A stretch of DNA of 64,000 bases from Flavobacterium sp. W4I14 (GTDB lineage Bacteria; Bacteroidota; Bacteroidia; Sphingobacteriales; Sphingobacteriaceae), in assembly GCA_030817875.1 (NCBI GenBank), contig JAUSZU010000001.1:1240001-1304000 (forward strand), read 5' to 3'. Below the pieces are notes generated by a model. It saw only the letters and a list, made by a program, of their open reading frames with translations. It ran no database searches and was not told the DNA's origin. The translations under genes and the position numbers were made by a program. Numbering within the stretch: position 1 is the stretch's first letter; every line of letters starts with the position of its first letter. Shown piece by piece: positions 35,340 through 44,939 of this stretch.

Positions 35340-35765
35340 TGTCACCTCATTTCGCTTTAAAGTGACCACCTGTTTCGGGGCAAACTGGCCGTTCTGATCT
35401 TTTGATCAGCTTTTTTCGCAACTGGCTTTCGGGAATAATTTTTCAATTTCTGCATAAAATAAAGGCTCCTGGGAGCATATCTACTATTCGGGATGGACTA
35501 CGGTCACTTCACTGTGTTAAAGGGGGTATGGCGTTTTTTTACGCGTTCCAATACCTGCGAATGGATTTTGATCGCTAGAAAGGTCTGAATTGAGGATAAA
35601 TCCGGCAGTAAGATGGATTAAACTGAAAAGTCCTGAGGAAAATGGATTTGGATCCGAAGTGTATATTTGTTCAGAGGGAAAGGAACTTAGATGTGCATCA
35701 TCCGGTAATCAATTTGGTGGCCAGTTTGGCCCGAAACAGAGGGGTCACTTTCACCGAAATACACA
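35340..35765. mobile_element. Ends of a gutted insertion sequence
   Basis: The left end has GTGACCACCTGTTTCGGGGC then AAACTGGCC (35362-35390). The right end has the imperfect complement at 35719-35748 (GGCCAGTTTGGCCCGAAACA ...). Outside these, TGTCACC...TTTAAAGTGACC at the left corresponds to ...GGGTCACTTTCACC...ACACA at the right. A related box (CATTTCGGCAAAAATGGCC) lies just left, at 35302-35320. Multiple short end repeats of this kind recall IS21-type elements. The 330 bases in between have no transposase frame. Nothing else is seen in 35126-35852. Confidence 0.55.
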
Positions 35766-35852
35766 CTCTGAAATAGTCAGTATGGCAGATTTTAGAAGAT
35801 AAGTGCAGATAATATTTAATCTCTCTTAGTCGTGAAAAAATGTAAGCTAATT

Positions 35853-38492
35853 TTAGCCTCCAAATTTACGCACTCTATAAATGAGTGATAACATAAAATA
35901 CCTTCCCAATCGGTTCACTTGCTTATCCACAATTACGTTATCAAATACATCTCTTGATATCCCCGAGTTCTGATCAAAAAGATCGAATCCTTCTACACGG
36001 ATGGCAGCCATATCGTTCTTCATAAACTTATATTCCATTGATAAACGAAGCAATGTTGGATTACGCACGGCACCATTATCAAAACCTGAGTTAATCTGTT
36101 TGGTGAAATCGTAACCCAGAGTAAGGTCTTTAAAGAAATAATTGCGACCTTCTATACCACACTCAAAACGATTGGATTGTCGATCGGTAAACGTATCATT
36201 CGAATACTTAGTCAGGTTTTGCGAATAAGAGGTTTCTACCTCAAAGTTTACAATATCTTTCAGGTCTACCCTAAATTCGAGTTCCTGGCGCCAGGCCATA
36301 TTACGTGCTTCGATTCTGCTATCATCGGTAAAAGTAATGTTGTTGTTCAACTGTCCAGAACCAGAATAGCCAATGGTAAACTTTCGCTCTGGTGAGAGCG
36401 GTTTACTAATGTCGTAATCACCTTGTAAAGTGTAGTACCCATCTGTATTAATGTAACTGGTAAGCTGATTAACAGTGCCTGGTACACGCTCTTTAGTGGT
36501 TACGATCCTATCGTTAGTGCGTTCGTACTTGAAATTAGCCATGATCACTTTTCCTGCACTCCAATCTGCTTGTTTGTAATGGGCATTGATACTATGGATA
36601 AATTCGGGCTTTAGATTAGGGTTACCCGTAACCACATTCTGAAGGTTAGAATTGTCTGATATAGGCTGCAATTGTAAGAATCCAGGTTGGTTATTTCTTC
36701 CCCAATAATTTACATCAAGCGATTGCTGGTTAGAAAATTTATACGAAAACCGACCAGAAGGGATGAGGTTAAAAGTACGGTTAACGGTTTCAACATTATT
36801 ACTTAAATTCTGCCCCTGAAGTAAGGCCGGCTGTGCGTTGATGCCTAGTGTATAGTTCAGCTTTTCGCCGATATACCGGTAATTTAACGCCACTTTATTG
36901 GTGATGAACTGATAATCGTAGATATTACTGAGTTTTGGGTTAAATACTTCATTGCCTTCAACTACGTCATAAGTATCTCTTAAATTATTTGTCGACGATC
37001 GGTTCCAGCTGTAATTTACTTCTAAAAAAGTTTTTTTCCAAAGTGGCTCCATGTACGATGCACCAATGTTAAGCCCTAAATTCCGGCTATTCTGGTTGTT
37101 CAGCAGGTTTTGTGCCGAATCGACTCCTTTACCCTCGAAATTGAAATACTTGTTATATACATTACCAAAATTTTCGCCATTAGTGTAATTAATGTTACCC
37201 CACGAAGTCAGGTTCCTGCCTTTCTTCGGAAATTTATGATTGTAAAATATATTCGTGCGGGCATTCAGGTTATTCGAATTACTGAAATTATTGCTTTCTC
37301 TTCGGGTCGACAAGGTGTCCTGAGTAATGAGTGAGCTACCTGTATTATTGCCACTATTGTTATTATAAGAAAAGTTCGGCGAAATTTTAAGGTAATTCAT
37401 GGTATCTATTTTATACTCTAAATTACCACCAAACCAATGGCTATAGTTATCGCTCTTACTGTTGTTGCGGGCATCTTCAAGTCTGTTCAGCGGATTTTGT
37501 CCTGCATCTTGTAAAACAGTTTGTGTATAGGTAGAACTAATGGTGTTGTTTTTATTGTTATTGAAATTATATCCGGCATCTGCAGAGAGTTTGGTGTTAA
37601 ACTCATTTTTATAGTTAAGGCCGGCAACGTTTCTGGTTGTAATGCCGTCGCCGCCACCGCCACGCATATTGGCATTGGCCGAAGTGCCATCGAATGAAAT
37701 CTGCTGTTCGCCCTTCATGCTATTTCCCCGTATATTGGTATTATAACGATCGGCGTTGCCCAAACCTGCAGAGGCCCTGGCAAAATAACCTTTCTTTTTA
37801 TCTTCTTCAATGGTCAGGTTCAGCACCTTTTCCGGCTCGCCTGTTTTAATGCCTGTAAGTTTGGCCTGGTCGCCATAATCATCGATAAACTGAAGATTTT
37901 TTATAATATCTGCAGGAAGATTTTTAATGGCTGTGGCTACATCTGTTCCGAAGAAATCTTTACCATTAACACGTATTTTGGTTACAGGCGAACCCTGACT
38001 GGTTACATTCCCATCCTTATCTACCTTAATGCCAGGAAGTTTTTTCAGCACTTCATCAACGGCGTCGCCATCTCTAACAGGAAAGGCCTTGGCGCTAAAA
38101 CTCACGGTATCTTCGGTTACTTTAACAGGGGGAACCCCCGAAATCACCACGCCCTCTAGTGTGTTCGATGATGGTTTAAGCTTGATATCGGTGATGTTTA
38201 AAATATTACCCTTTTCGATCTGATACTGTTTAATAAAAGTATCGAAGCCGATAAAAGCTGCTGATAAGGTGAACTGTTTAGATTTAATTTTATCCAATGC
38301 AAACGTACCATCATTGTTGGCAGAGGTGCCGATACTGTCAGCGCCGAATTTAATCCTGACTACCGCACCAGGTAATGGTAAACCTGCAGTATCTAACACG
38401 ATACCCTTTACGGTATAATTTTGTGCATTACTGTTTATAAAAACACCTGTAAAAAGCAGGAATAGCAAAATCGATTTAGTAAAAGCCCTCAT
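35853..38492 (-). CDS. Outer membrane beta-barrel (TonB receptor-like) protein
   Basis: Large outer-membrane protein of about 879 residues. I place the start at 38492 (MRAFTKSILLFLLF, a signal peptide ending in NSNAQ) rather than the upstream ATG. The mature protein begins with a carboxypeptidase-regulatory-like domain (YTVKGIVLDTAGLPLPGAVV, to residue ~105). A plug-like domain follows (DGDAVDEVLKKLPGIKVDKD), then a long Asn-rich barrel ending in an aromatic-rich strand. This matches the 'outer membrane protein beta-barrel' family, which differs from SusC. No partner lipoprotein gene is adjacent. The ligand is unknown. Confidence 0.87.
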   Translation of the reverse strand: MRAFTKSILLFLLFTGVFINSNAQNYTVKGIVLDTAGLPLPGAVVRIKFGADSIGTSANNDGTFALDKIKSKQFTLSAAFIGFDTFIKQYQIEKGNILNITDIKLKPSSNTLEGVVISGVPPVKVTEDTVSFSAKAFPVRDGDAVDEVLKKLPGIKVDKDGNVTSQGSPVTKIRVNGKDFFGTDVATAIKNLPADIIKNLQFIDDYGDQAKLTGIKTGEPEKVLNLTIEEDKKKGYFARASAGLGNADRYNTNIRGNSMKGEQQISFDGTSANANMRGGGGDGITTRNVAGLNYKNEFNTKLSADAGYNFNNNKNNTISSTYTQTVLQDAGQNPLNRLEDARNNSKSDNYSHWFGGNLEYKIDTMNYLKISPNFSYNNNSGNNTGSSLITQDTLSTRRESNNFSNSNNLNARTNIFYNHKFPKKGRNLTSWGNINYTNGENFGNVYNKYFNFEGKGVDSAQNLLNNQNSRNLGLNIGASYMEPLWKKTFLEVNYSWNRSSTNNLRDTYDVVEGNEVFNPKLSNIYDYQFITNKVALNYRYIGEKLNYTLGINAQPALLQGQNLSNNVETVNRTFNLIPSGRFSYKFSNQQSLDVNYWGRNNQPGFLQLQPISDNSNLQNVVTGNPNLKPEFIHSINAHYKQADWSAGKVIMANFKYERTNDRIVTTKERVPGTVNQLTSYINTDGYYTLQGDYDISKPLSPERKFTIGYSGSGQLNNNITFTDDSRIEARNMAWRQELEFRVDLKDIVNFEVETSYSQNLTKYSNDTFTDRQSNRFECGIEGRNYFFKDLTLGYDFTKQINSGFDNGAVRNPTLLRLSMEYKFMKNDMAAIRVEGFDLFDQNSGISRDVFDNVIVDKQVNRLGRYFMLSLIYRVRKFGG

Positions 38493-38694
38493 GAGTTTAT
38501 TTGTGTGTGGTATAAAAGTACGGAGCAGCGCGTTAACCCTGTTCAGCGTAATCAACATGTTACTAATTTTGGCTATTTTAGCTATTGCTGTGATGGTTTT
38601 TTGCTGCTTTTCCCCTGGGAATCAGGTCAAATGGTAAACCTAAGCTGGTAGTAGATGGTATTTAAGATCGAATTGCCATCTTAATTCAGGTATT

Positions 38695-38886
38695 TTATTT
38701 TATATGCGCTTTGAGTACCACATTCCTGCCAAGGGTTTTAAACCTTAAAGTATTATCTTGTTCTACAGTAATGGTTATGTGGCCTGTTTTACTAGTATTA
38801 ATATTGCTTACCTTGCCAGACTTACCGATATGCGTTCCTTTAACCACAATGCAGTAGTCGCCATCTTTTAAATTTGTTGTTTCCAT
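38695..38886 (-). CDS. Small KOW-motif protein
   Basis: A 63-residue soluble protein (METTNLKDGDYCIVVKGTHI, GKSGKVSNI). The central KGTHIGKSGKVSNI fits a KOW motif, as in ribosomal S4E-like and other RNA-binding proteins. Basic C-terminus. It starts 8 bases after the stop of the upstream small membrane protein gene, so the two are probably co-transcribed. Confidence 0.65.
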   Translation of the reverse strand: METTNLKDGDYCIVVKGTHIGKSGKVSNINTSKTGHITITVEQDNTLRFKTLGRNVVLKAHIK

Positions 38887-38894
38887 TTTAGTTT

Positions 38895-39158
38895 TTACAG
38901 ACCTGAGTTTGTTTCTGAACCCCGTAATTTTATTTCAGCATTTAATTGACTTAATTTAATTGCAACGGGTAACCAGGCGAGCATACAGCCCGGAATAACG
39001 GCAAGGAGCACAAAGTTTTGTTTTTTAACAATCAGATATAAAAGTGCAGCGAACAACATCAGCATCACAATTGCGCTTCCAATTAACAGGCCGTTCAATT
39101 GTTTTTTCTGTTTATTTAATTCGGTTAGGCTAAGTTCGGATAGTTTGTTGTTTTTCAT
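38895..39158 (-). CDS. Small two-helix membrane protein
   Basis: An 87-residue protein with a polar, Leu/Lys-rich N-terminus (ELSLTELNKQKKQLNG). Two adjacent helices follow (LLIGSAIVMLMLFAALLYLI and FVLLAVIPGCMLAWLPVAI), then a charged tail. It resembles small Bacteroidota proteins sometimes labelled 'redox-active disulfide protein 2', but only one Cys is visible here, so that label is unsafe. Divergent from the GH2 gene. Confidence 0.55.
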   Translation of the reverse strand: MKNNKLSELSLTELNKQKKQLNGLLIGSAIVMLMLFAALLYLIVKKQNFVLLAVIPGCMLAWLPVAIKLSQLNAEIKLRGSETNSGL

Positions 39159-39312
39159 AGCGGATCAGATAGGGTTCTTAGTAAAATTATTAAATTTTTA
39201 ATATTTTTAAAATCCCTGAAAGATTAAGGATGTAAAATGCTGGTTATCCAGTCTCATTTAAGCATTAATTCCATTATCTTGTAAACGTTCAGTTTAATAA
39301 ATCCAAAACCAT

Positions 39313-39320
39313 TATTTTTG
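39313..39320 (+). promoter_or_regulatory. Possible -7 element for the GH2 gene
   Basis: TATTTTTG lies 42 bases before the ATG. A weak -33 candidate (GTTT at 39292-39295) is 17 bases upstream. Confidence 0.4.
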
Positions 39321-39362
39321 GTTGAAAACTGACGCCGTTTTAATGCTTATACCAAATATATC

Positions 39363-42116
39363 ATGATCAAAAGATTAATACCTTTATTGTTGCTATTGAT
39401 TTCTTTCGCGGGCTTTTCGCAGGAAACTACTAAAACCTATCTTTCCGGAACGGATAAAGACCATACCAAACAGTGGGATTTTTATTGTACTGCCGGTCGT
39501 AAAAGCGGCATATGGACTAAAATACCCGTGCCATCTAACTGGGAACTACAGGGCTTTGGAACTTACAACTATGGGCACGATAAAGTTAAAGCCAGCGAAC
39601 AGGGCATTTATCGTTATGAATTTCCAATCGGTAAAATAATAGGGAAAAAAGTATTCCTGATTTTTGAAGGCGCTATGACCGATACTAAGGTTAGTATTAA
39701 CGGAAAGCTGGCAGGAGACGTTCACCAGGGCGGTTTTTATCGGTTTAAATTTGACATTACCGCACTATTAAAACCCGGACAGAAGAACCTACTGGAAGTT
39801 ACGGTTGATAAAGTATCGGCAAATGCATCGATTAATAAAGCCGAAAGAACGAGCGATTTTTGGATTTTTGGCGGCATTTTCCGTCCGGTTTACCTGGAAA
39901 CTGTACCAAACAAGTTTATAGATAGAGTTGCAGTTAATGCTAAGGCCGATGGAACCTTTCAGCTTGATGTTTATGGCCAAAATTTGGCTGCAGATGATGT
40001 TCTTGAAGCCCAGGTGAAAAAATTAACTGGCGAAAATGTGGGAAAAGCATTTGCTGTAAAAGCGAATTTAGCGAATGGCATGCAGACCCTGAAGGCTACT
40101 TTCTCAAATCCTTTATTATGGAGTAGCGAATTCCCCAATTTATATCAGGTGGTGGTGCGGATCAAAAATAAACAGCAAATTATTCATCAGGTAAAACAAA
40201 AGTTCGGTTTCCGTACGCTTGAACTGCGTAATGGCGATGGTTTTTATGTTAATGGTTCGAAAATGGTTTTAAAAGGTGTTAATCGCCATAGCTTTTGGCC
40301 TGAAAGCGGACGTACATTAAGTCGCGAGGTACATTTAATGGATGTGAGGCTAATGAAAGAAATGAATATGAACGCTGTTCGCATGTCGCATTATCCACCC
40401 GATGCTGAGTTTTTGGATATCTGCGACTCGTTAGGACTGTATGTCATTAATGAATTAACGGGTTGGCAGGCAAAATACGATAATACAGTAGGGCACAGGC
40501 TCGTAAAAGAGCTTGTAATCAGAGATGTAAACCATCCGTCCATTATTTTTTGGGCCAATGGCAACGAGGGAGGGTTTAATACCGATCTCGACAATGATTA
40601 TGCTTTATACGATCCTCAGAAACGTACCGTAATTCATCCATGGGAGAAATTTAACGGAACCGATACGAAACATTATCCGGATTATAATTATATGGTTAAG
40701 GCCGCTACTTCAGGGCAGGAGGTTTTCTTTCCGACTGAATTTATGCATGCGCTTTATGATGGTGGTGCTGGTGCGGCTTTAGATGATTTCTGGAATCAAA
40801 TGCTGATTCACCCGCATGGTGCCGGTGGTTTTATTTGGGCTTTGGTGGATGAAAATGTAATCCGTACAGATAAAAACGGTATTTACGATGGTGATGGAAA
40901 CCATGCGCCTGATGGAATTATTGGCCCACATCGTGAAAAGGAAGCCAGTTTTTACACCATAAAAGAGATATGGTCTCCGGTTTTTGTCGACCTGGCAAGA
41001 ATTGACAATGATTTTAATGGTAAAATCGCGGTCGAGAACCGTTTCAATTTTACCGATCTTGATCAATGCACTTTTAAATGGAAGTTGCTTAGTTTTCCAT
41101 CGGCTAACACAGCAGGTACAAAAGCTATTGTAAATGCCAGTGGAGCAGCGGTTTATAAACTTAAACCTGGCGCAAAAGGTACGCTTGATCTGATTTTACC
41201 AAAATCATGGGCACAAAGTGATGCCTTATATTTAACCGCTTATGGGACTGATAAGAAGGAAATATTTACCTGGAGCTGGCCGATAAAAACTGCCCGTTTG
41301 ACTGCAGAGAAGCAAGAAGCTACGCTGTCCAATTCAGGAGTAAAAGCCGAAGAAACTAACCAGTCGCTCCTGATTAAACAGGATGGTATCAGCTACTATT
41401 TTGAGAAAGCAACGGGCTATCTGGAGAAAGTTGTTAAGGGGAATACCATTATTTCTTTATCGAAAGGTCCGGTGTTGGCTGGTATAAATACCGAATTGAA
41501 AAATTTCAGTCATAAAGCAGAAGGGGCAAAGTACATTGTTGAGTCTGATTATCAGGGTGCTGGTAATTTGCATGCGAAGTGGACATTTGAAACTGGAAAG
41601 CTGGTAAAACTCGAATATCAATTTAACCAACAGGGCGATGCTGATTTTATGGGGATTACCTTTAATTACCCTGAGGATAAAATTACCGGAATGAAATACC
41701 TTGGCCGTGGCCCATACCGGGTTTGGAAAAACAGGTTAAAAGGGCAACAGTTTGGGGTTTGGCATAAGGATTATAATAATTCGATTACCGGCGAAACCTG
41801 GGGCTATCCTGAGTTTAAAGGCTATCATGCCGAAGTGAACTGGGTGACTGTAGAAAATAAGGAAGCCCCATTTACGGTTTATATACCCGATCAGGATACT
41901 TACCTGCAAATGTTCAGGCCTGCCCGTGAAGCTGCGGCATTGAGCAACAACAATGTAGAACCCGCTTTCCCAGAAGGAAGTATCGGTTTCTTAAAAGGGA
42001 TAAGTGCCATCGGTACCAAGTTTCAGTCGGCTTTATTATTGGGGCCTCAAAGCCAGAAAAACAAAACAGACGGAAAAACTTTTAAGGGGACGTTATTATT
42101 TGATTTTGGAAAATAA
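39363..42116 (+). CDS. Glycoside hydrolase family 2 (beta-galactosidase-like)
   Basis: Exported 917-residue enzyme with a signal peptide at 1-19 (LISFAGFSQ). The GH2 order is present: sugar-binding jelly-roll domain (VPSNWELQGFGTYNYGHDKV), immunoglobulin-like domain, then a TIM barrel. The acid/base Glu is in WANGNEGGFN near residue 402. The likely nucleophile Glu is in FPTEFMHALYDGG near residue 459. A C-terminal beta-galactosidase small-chain-like domain follows (GRGPYRVWKNRLKGQQFGVW). The nucleophile motif differs from the textbook lacZ form, so the true substrate may not be lactose. It has its own likely promoter and stands alone. Confidence 0.9.
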   Translation: MIKRLIPLLLLLISFAGFSQETTKTYLSGTDKDHTKQWDFYCTAGRKSGIWTKIPVPSNWELQGFGTYNYGHDKVKASEQGIYRYEFPIGKIIGKKVFLIFEGAMTDTKVSINGKLAGDVHQGGFYRFKFDITALLKPGQKNLLEVTVDKVSANASINKAERTSDFWIFGGIFRPVYLETVPNKFIDRVAVNAKADGTFQLDVYGQNLAADDVLEAQVKKLTGENVGKAFAVKANLANGMQTLKATFSNPLLWSSEFPNLYQVVVRIKNKQQIIHQVKQKFGFRTLELRNGDGFYVNGSKMVLKGVNRHSFWPESGRTLSREVHLMDVRLMKEMNMNAVRMSHYPPDAEFLDICDSLGLYVINELTGWQAKYDNTVGHRLVKELVIRDVNHPSIIFWANGNEGGFNTDLDNDYALYDPQKRTVIHPWEKFNGTDTKHYPDYNYMVKAATSGQEVFFPTEFMHALYDGGAGAALDDFWNQMLIHPHGAGGFIWALVDENVIRTDKNGIYDGDGNHAPDGIIGPHREKEASFYTIKEIWSPVFVDLARIDNDFNGKIAVENRFNFTDLDQCTFKWKLLSFPSANTAGTKAIVNASGAAVYKLKPGAKGTLDLILPKSWAQSDALYLTAYGTDKKEIFTWSWPIKTARLTAEKQEATLSNSGVKAEETNQSLLIKQDGISYYFEKATGYLEKVVKGNTIISLSKGPVLAGINTELKNFSHKAEGAKYIVESDYQGAGNLHAKWTFETGKLVKLEYQFNQQGDADFMGITFNYPEDKITGMKYLGRGPYRVWKNRLKGQQFGVWHKDYNNSITGETWGYPEFKGYHAEVNWVTVENKEAPFTVYIPDQDTYLQMFRPAREAAALSNNNVEPAFPEGSIGFLKGISAIGTKFQSALLLGPQSQKNKTDGKTFKGTLLFDFGK

Positions 42117-42180
42117 GCGTTTTGACGACTAAGTTAAAACAGCACAGCAAAAACCCTATTTAATCCGTATTTTTAACGAT

Positions 42181-43185
42181 ATGAAGATTGTGTTTTTTTC
42201 TGCGAAGCCTTACGACCCTGAATTTTTTGAAAGCTGTAATAAACATTATGATTTTGAATTAGAATTTTGGGAAACTCATCTGGGGCCTCATATTGTCGAT
42301 GCGATAAAAGTAGGTACTGATGCTGTTTGTGTATTTGTAAACGATAAACTAACGGCTGATGTAATAGCCATAATAGCACAAAAAGGGGTGAAAATTATTG
42401 CTTTGCGCTGTGCGGGCTTTAACAATGTGGATCTGAATGCGGCCAAACAATACGGGATCCGAGTTTGCCGCGTTCCGGCTTATTCGCCACAGGCCGTTGC
42501 AGAACATGCCGTGGCCATGTTGCTTACGCTAAACCGTAAAACCCATAAGGCCTATAACCGCGTACGCGAACAGAATTTTTCGCTTTCAGGTTTAATGGGT
42601 TTCAATCTTTTTGGCAAAACAGTAGGGGTAATCGGAACAGGAAAAATTGGCGCTGCTTTCTGTAAAATTATGCTTGGTTTTGGCTGTACTGTACTGGCTT
42701 CTGATCCTTTTCTGAATAAATCATTACAAAGTGCTGGAGTAAAGTATTTGCCTTTCCATGAAGTAATAAAAGAAGCCGATATTATTTCACTGCATTGCCC
42801 GCTTACACCGGAAAATCATTATCTGATTGGGTCGAATAGCTTATTGACGATGAAAAAAGGTGTTACGTTAATCAATACAAGCAGAGGTGGGTTGATTAAT
42901 ACACGCGAGGTGATTGAGGCACTAAAAACAGGTCAACTTGCGGCGCTGGGAATTGATGTATACGAGCAGGAAGAACAACTCTTTTTTAAAGATCTCTCCG
43001 GAAGTATTATTGGTGATGATGATATTCAGCGACTAATTAGTTTTCCGAATGTATTGGTTACCGGACATCAGGCTTTTTTTACGCAAGAGGCCTTAGCAGA
43101 AATCGCAGCGTCTATGCTAAAAACTGTTAAGGTATTGTTGGAAGATAATGCTGAGGAAATAATTTCAGATGCAATATTGGTGTAA
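42181..43185 (+). CDS. D-lactate dehydrogenase family (2-hydroxyacid dehydrogenase)
   Basis: A 334-residue NAD-dependent D-2-hydroxyacid dehydrogenase, closest in pattern to fermentative LdhA. The dinucleotide motif VGVIGTGKIGAAF is near residue 152. The catalytic Arg is in INTSRGGLINT, the Glu in GIDVYEQEEQLFF and the His in VTGHQAFFTQEAL. The length is normal. It follows the GH2 gene by 64 bases and may be transcribed with it, though the two roles are not obviously linked. Confidence 0.92.
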   Translation: MKIVFFSAKPYDPEFFESCNKHYDFELEFWETHLGPHIVDAIKVGTDAVCVFVNDKLTADVIAIIAQKGVKIIALRCAGFNNVDLNAAKQYGIRVCRVPAYSPQAVAEHAVAMLLTLNRKTHKAYNRVREQNFSLSGLMGFNLFGKTVGVIGTGKIGAAFCKIMLGFGCTVLASDPFLNKSLQSAGVKYLPFHEVIKEADIISLHCPLTPENHYLIGSNSLLTMKKGVTLINTSRGGLINTREVIEALKTGQLAALGIDVYEQEEQLFFKDLSGSIIGDDDIQRLISFPNVLVTGHQAFFTQEALAEIAASMLKTVKVLLEDNAEEIISDAILV

Positions 43186-43262
43186 GAAGGTAAAGGAACA
43201 AACGCAAGGAGTTTTTGAAAAGCTGATTTCTCCAAAACCTCCATGCGCCATTGTATTGCTAT

Positions 43263-44063
43263 TTAGTAATAAGAGGTATTAAGGTTGCTGTTCTGCTTTT
43301 CAGCAGCCTCAATAGGGGCATAATTAGAAAGAATAAGTGCTTCCCCTTTTTTCACGCATACATCATGCTCAAAATGTACAGATGGACTTCCATCAGCAGT
43401 TCTGATCGTCCAGCCGTCTTCATCTAGAAAAACATCTTTTTTGCCCATATTTATCATAGGTTCTATGGCCAGTACCAGGTTTTCTCTTAAGAGTAAACCG
43501 TTACCTTTACGGCCATAATTTGGCACTTGTGGGTCTTCGTGCATATCTTTACCTAAGCCATGACCCACCAGATCTCTTACTACGCCGTAGCCCTGCTTTT
43601 CGTTATGACTTTGGATAGCTGCGCCAATATCGCCAATGCGTTTGCCCACAACAGCCTCTTTAATTCCAAGAAAAAGCGATTCTTTGGTTGTTTTTACCAG
43701 GTTTAGTACCGCTGGCGATACTTCGCCGATGATAAAGGTATAAGCATGATCGCCATGAAAACCGTTTTTTATGGTACCCACATCTACTGAGATAATATCG
43801 CCATCTTTCAGCTCATCTTTAGTAGGAAAGCCATGTACAACCACATCGTTTACCGAGGTAATAATATGAAATGGAAAACCATTATAGTTGTAAAAGGAAG
43901 GTACGGCGCCATTATCAAGTATAAATTCGTTGGCTATCCTATCAATCTCGAGGGTTGTAATGCCGGGTTTTAATATTTTAGCTACTTCTGCAAGGGTATC
44001 GCTCACCAGTAGGGCACTGATCTGCATCAGTTCTACTTCTTCGTTGGTTTTATATAAAATCAT
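43263..44063 (-). CDS. map: Methionine aminopeptidase, type I
   Basis: Removes the N-terminal methionine of new proteins. 266 residues, type Ia length. Metal-binding residues are visible: Asp in SVDVGTI and GFHGDHAY, His in GHGLGKDMHEDP, and two Glu in VLAIEPMINMG and VHFEHDVCV. The last 12 residues are a short extra tail. The start MILYKTNEEVELMQ fits the family. It lies alone on the minus strand. Confidence 0.94.
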   Translation of the reverse strand: MILYKTNEEVELMQISALLVSDTLAEVAKILKPGITTLEIDRIANEFILDNGAVPSFYNYNGFPFHIITSVNDVVVHGFPTKDELKDGDIISVDVGTIKNGFHGDHAYTFIIGEVSPAVLNLVKTTKESLFLGIKEAVVGKRIGDIGAAIQSHNEKQGYGVVRDLVGHGLGKDMHEDPQVPNYGRKGNGLLLRENLVLAIEPMINMGKKDVFLDEDGWTIRTADGSPSVHFEHDVCVKKGEALILSNYAPIEAAEKQNSNLNTSYY

Positions 44064-44155
44064 TGCTGCAAATTTAGCAAAAGAAGCGGAAAGGAAAAAA
44101 GACGAAGCGTTGAATAATAGAAGGACTGAATGATTGTTGAATGTTCGTAGCTAAA

Positions 44156-44767
44156 TTATGAGCACAACCGGTAATCGAGTGTTAAAACTTTATTTCTGAT
44201 TCTACTTAGGGTTTCTAAACGCATGCCAAGGTAGCTGGCGAGATAACGCTGCGGTATTCTGTTGATATCCAAGTCGCTTTCCTGGAGTTTGCGGTACCTG
44301 CTCATTGCTTTTGGTATCCTGGCCAGGATTGATCTTTCAGATGCAGCATAATAATGAAGCGCCAACAGCTTTCTGCCGATTAGGTTGGCCTCCGGATAGT
44401 GTGTGTACATCGAATCGATTAGGGTATAAGGGATACAGATGAGTTGACATTCTTCCAGGGCCTGAAGATATTCTATCGAATGATTAGGCTGTTGGTCGGG
44501 ATGGCGTATGGCGCCTATTAACTCATTTCCACAGCTAAACCAAGTGCTGATATCATTTTTACCATCGCGTATGAAGCCACGAACAAGTCCGTGTACCAAA
44601 AAATATAGCGATGCATTATTGTCTATTGGCGAAAGGATGTGTTTATTCTTTTTAACATGGATGAGCTTACAAGATTTTTCATGTTCGGCCTTAAAGGCTG
44701 CAGATAAAGGATAGAACTGCTCAATATAATCAAAAAGCGGGCGTAAAAACGATGTTGAATATGGCAT
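44156..44767 (-). CDS. Crp/Fnr family regulator
   Basis: A 203-residue protein with an N-terminal cyclic-nucleotide-binding-like fold (residues about 20-130, with LYFLVHGLVRGFIRDGKNDI). The C-terminal helix-turn-helix is short (RYLASYLGMRLETLSRIRNK). It has no Fnr-type cysteine cluster. Typical of the many Bacteroidota Crp-like regulators with an unknown effector. The target genes cannot be told. Confidence 0.85.
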   Translation of the reverse strand: MPYSTSFLRPLFDYIEQFYPLSAAFKAEHEKSCKLIHVKKNKHILSPIDNNASLYFLVHGLVRGFIRDGKNDISTWFSCGNELIGAIRHPDQQPNHSIEYLQALEECQLICIPYTLIDSMYTHYPEANLIGRKLLALHYYAASERSILARIPKAMSRYRKLQESDLDINRIPQRYLASYLGMRLETLSRIRNKVLTLDYRLCS

Positions 44768-44939
44768 AGTTAAGGCTTGTTTAGATCTCTGAGAAATGGA
44801 TTAAAGCATACTCATTTGAATACCATACTCAGATGATGATCAATACCAAAGATATTTGGTATTTCAATATTTAGAGAAAGACAGCCTGGTTGTGGCCTCT
44901 AACGATACGATCGTTAGAGTAAAAAAGGGTAATAACAGG

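Noticed and set aside
35590..35802. 70-codon plus-strand frame across the insertion sequence remnant
   Set aside because: It runs through the right IS end box and shows no transposase motif, so it is not supported as a gene.
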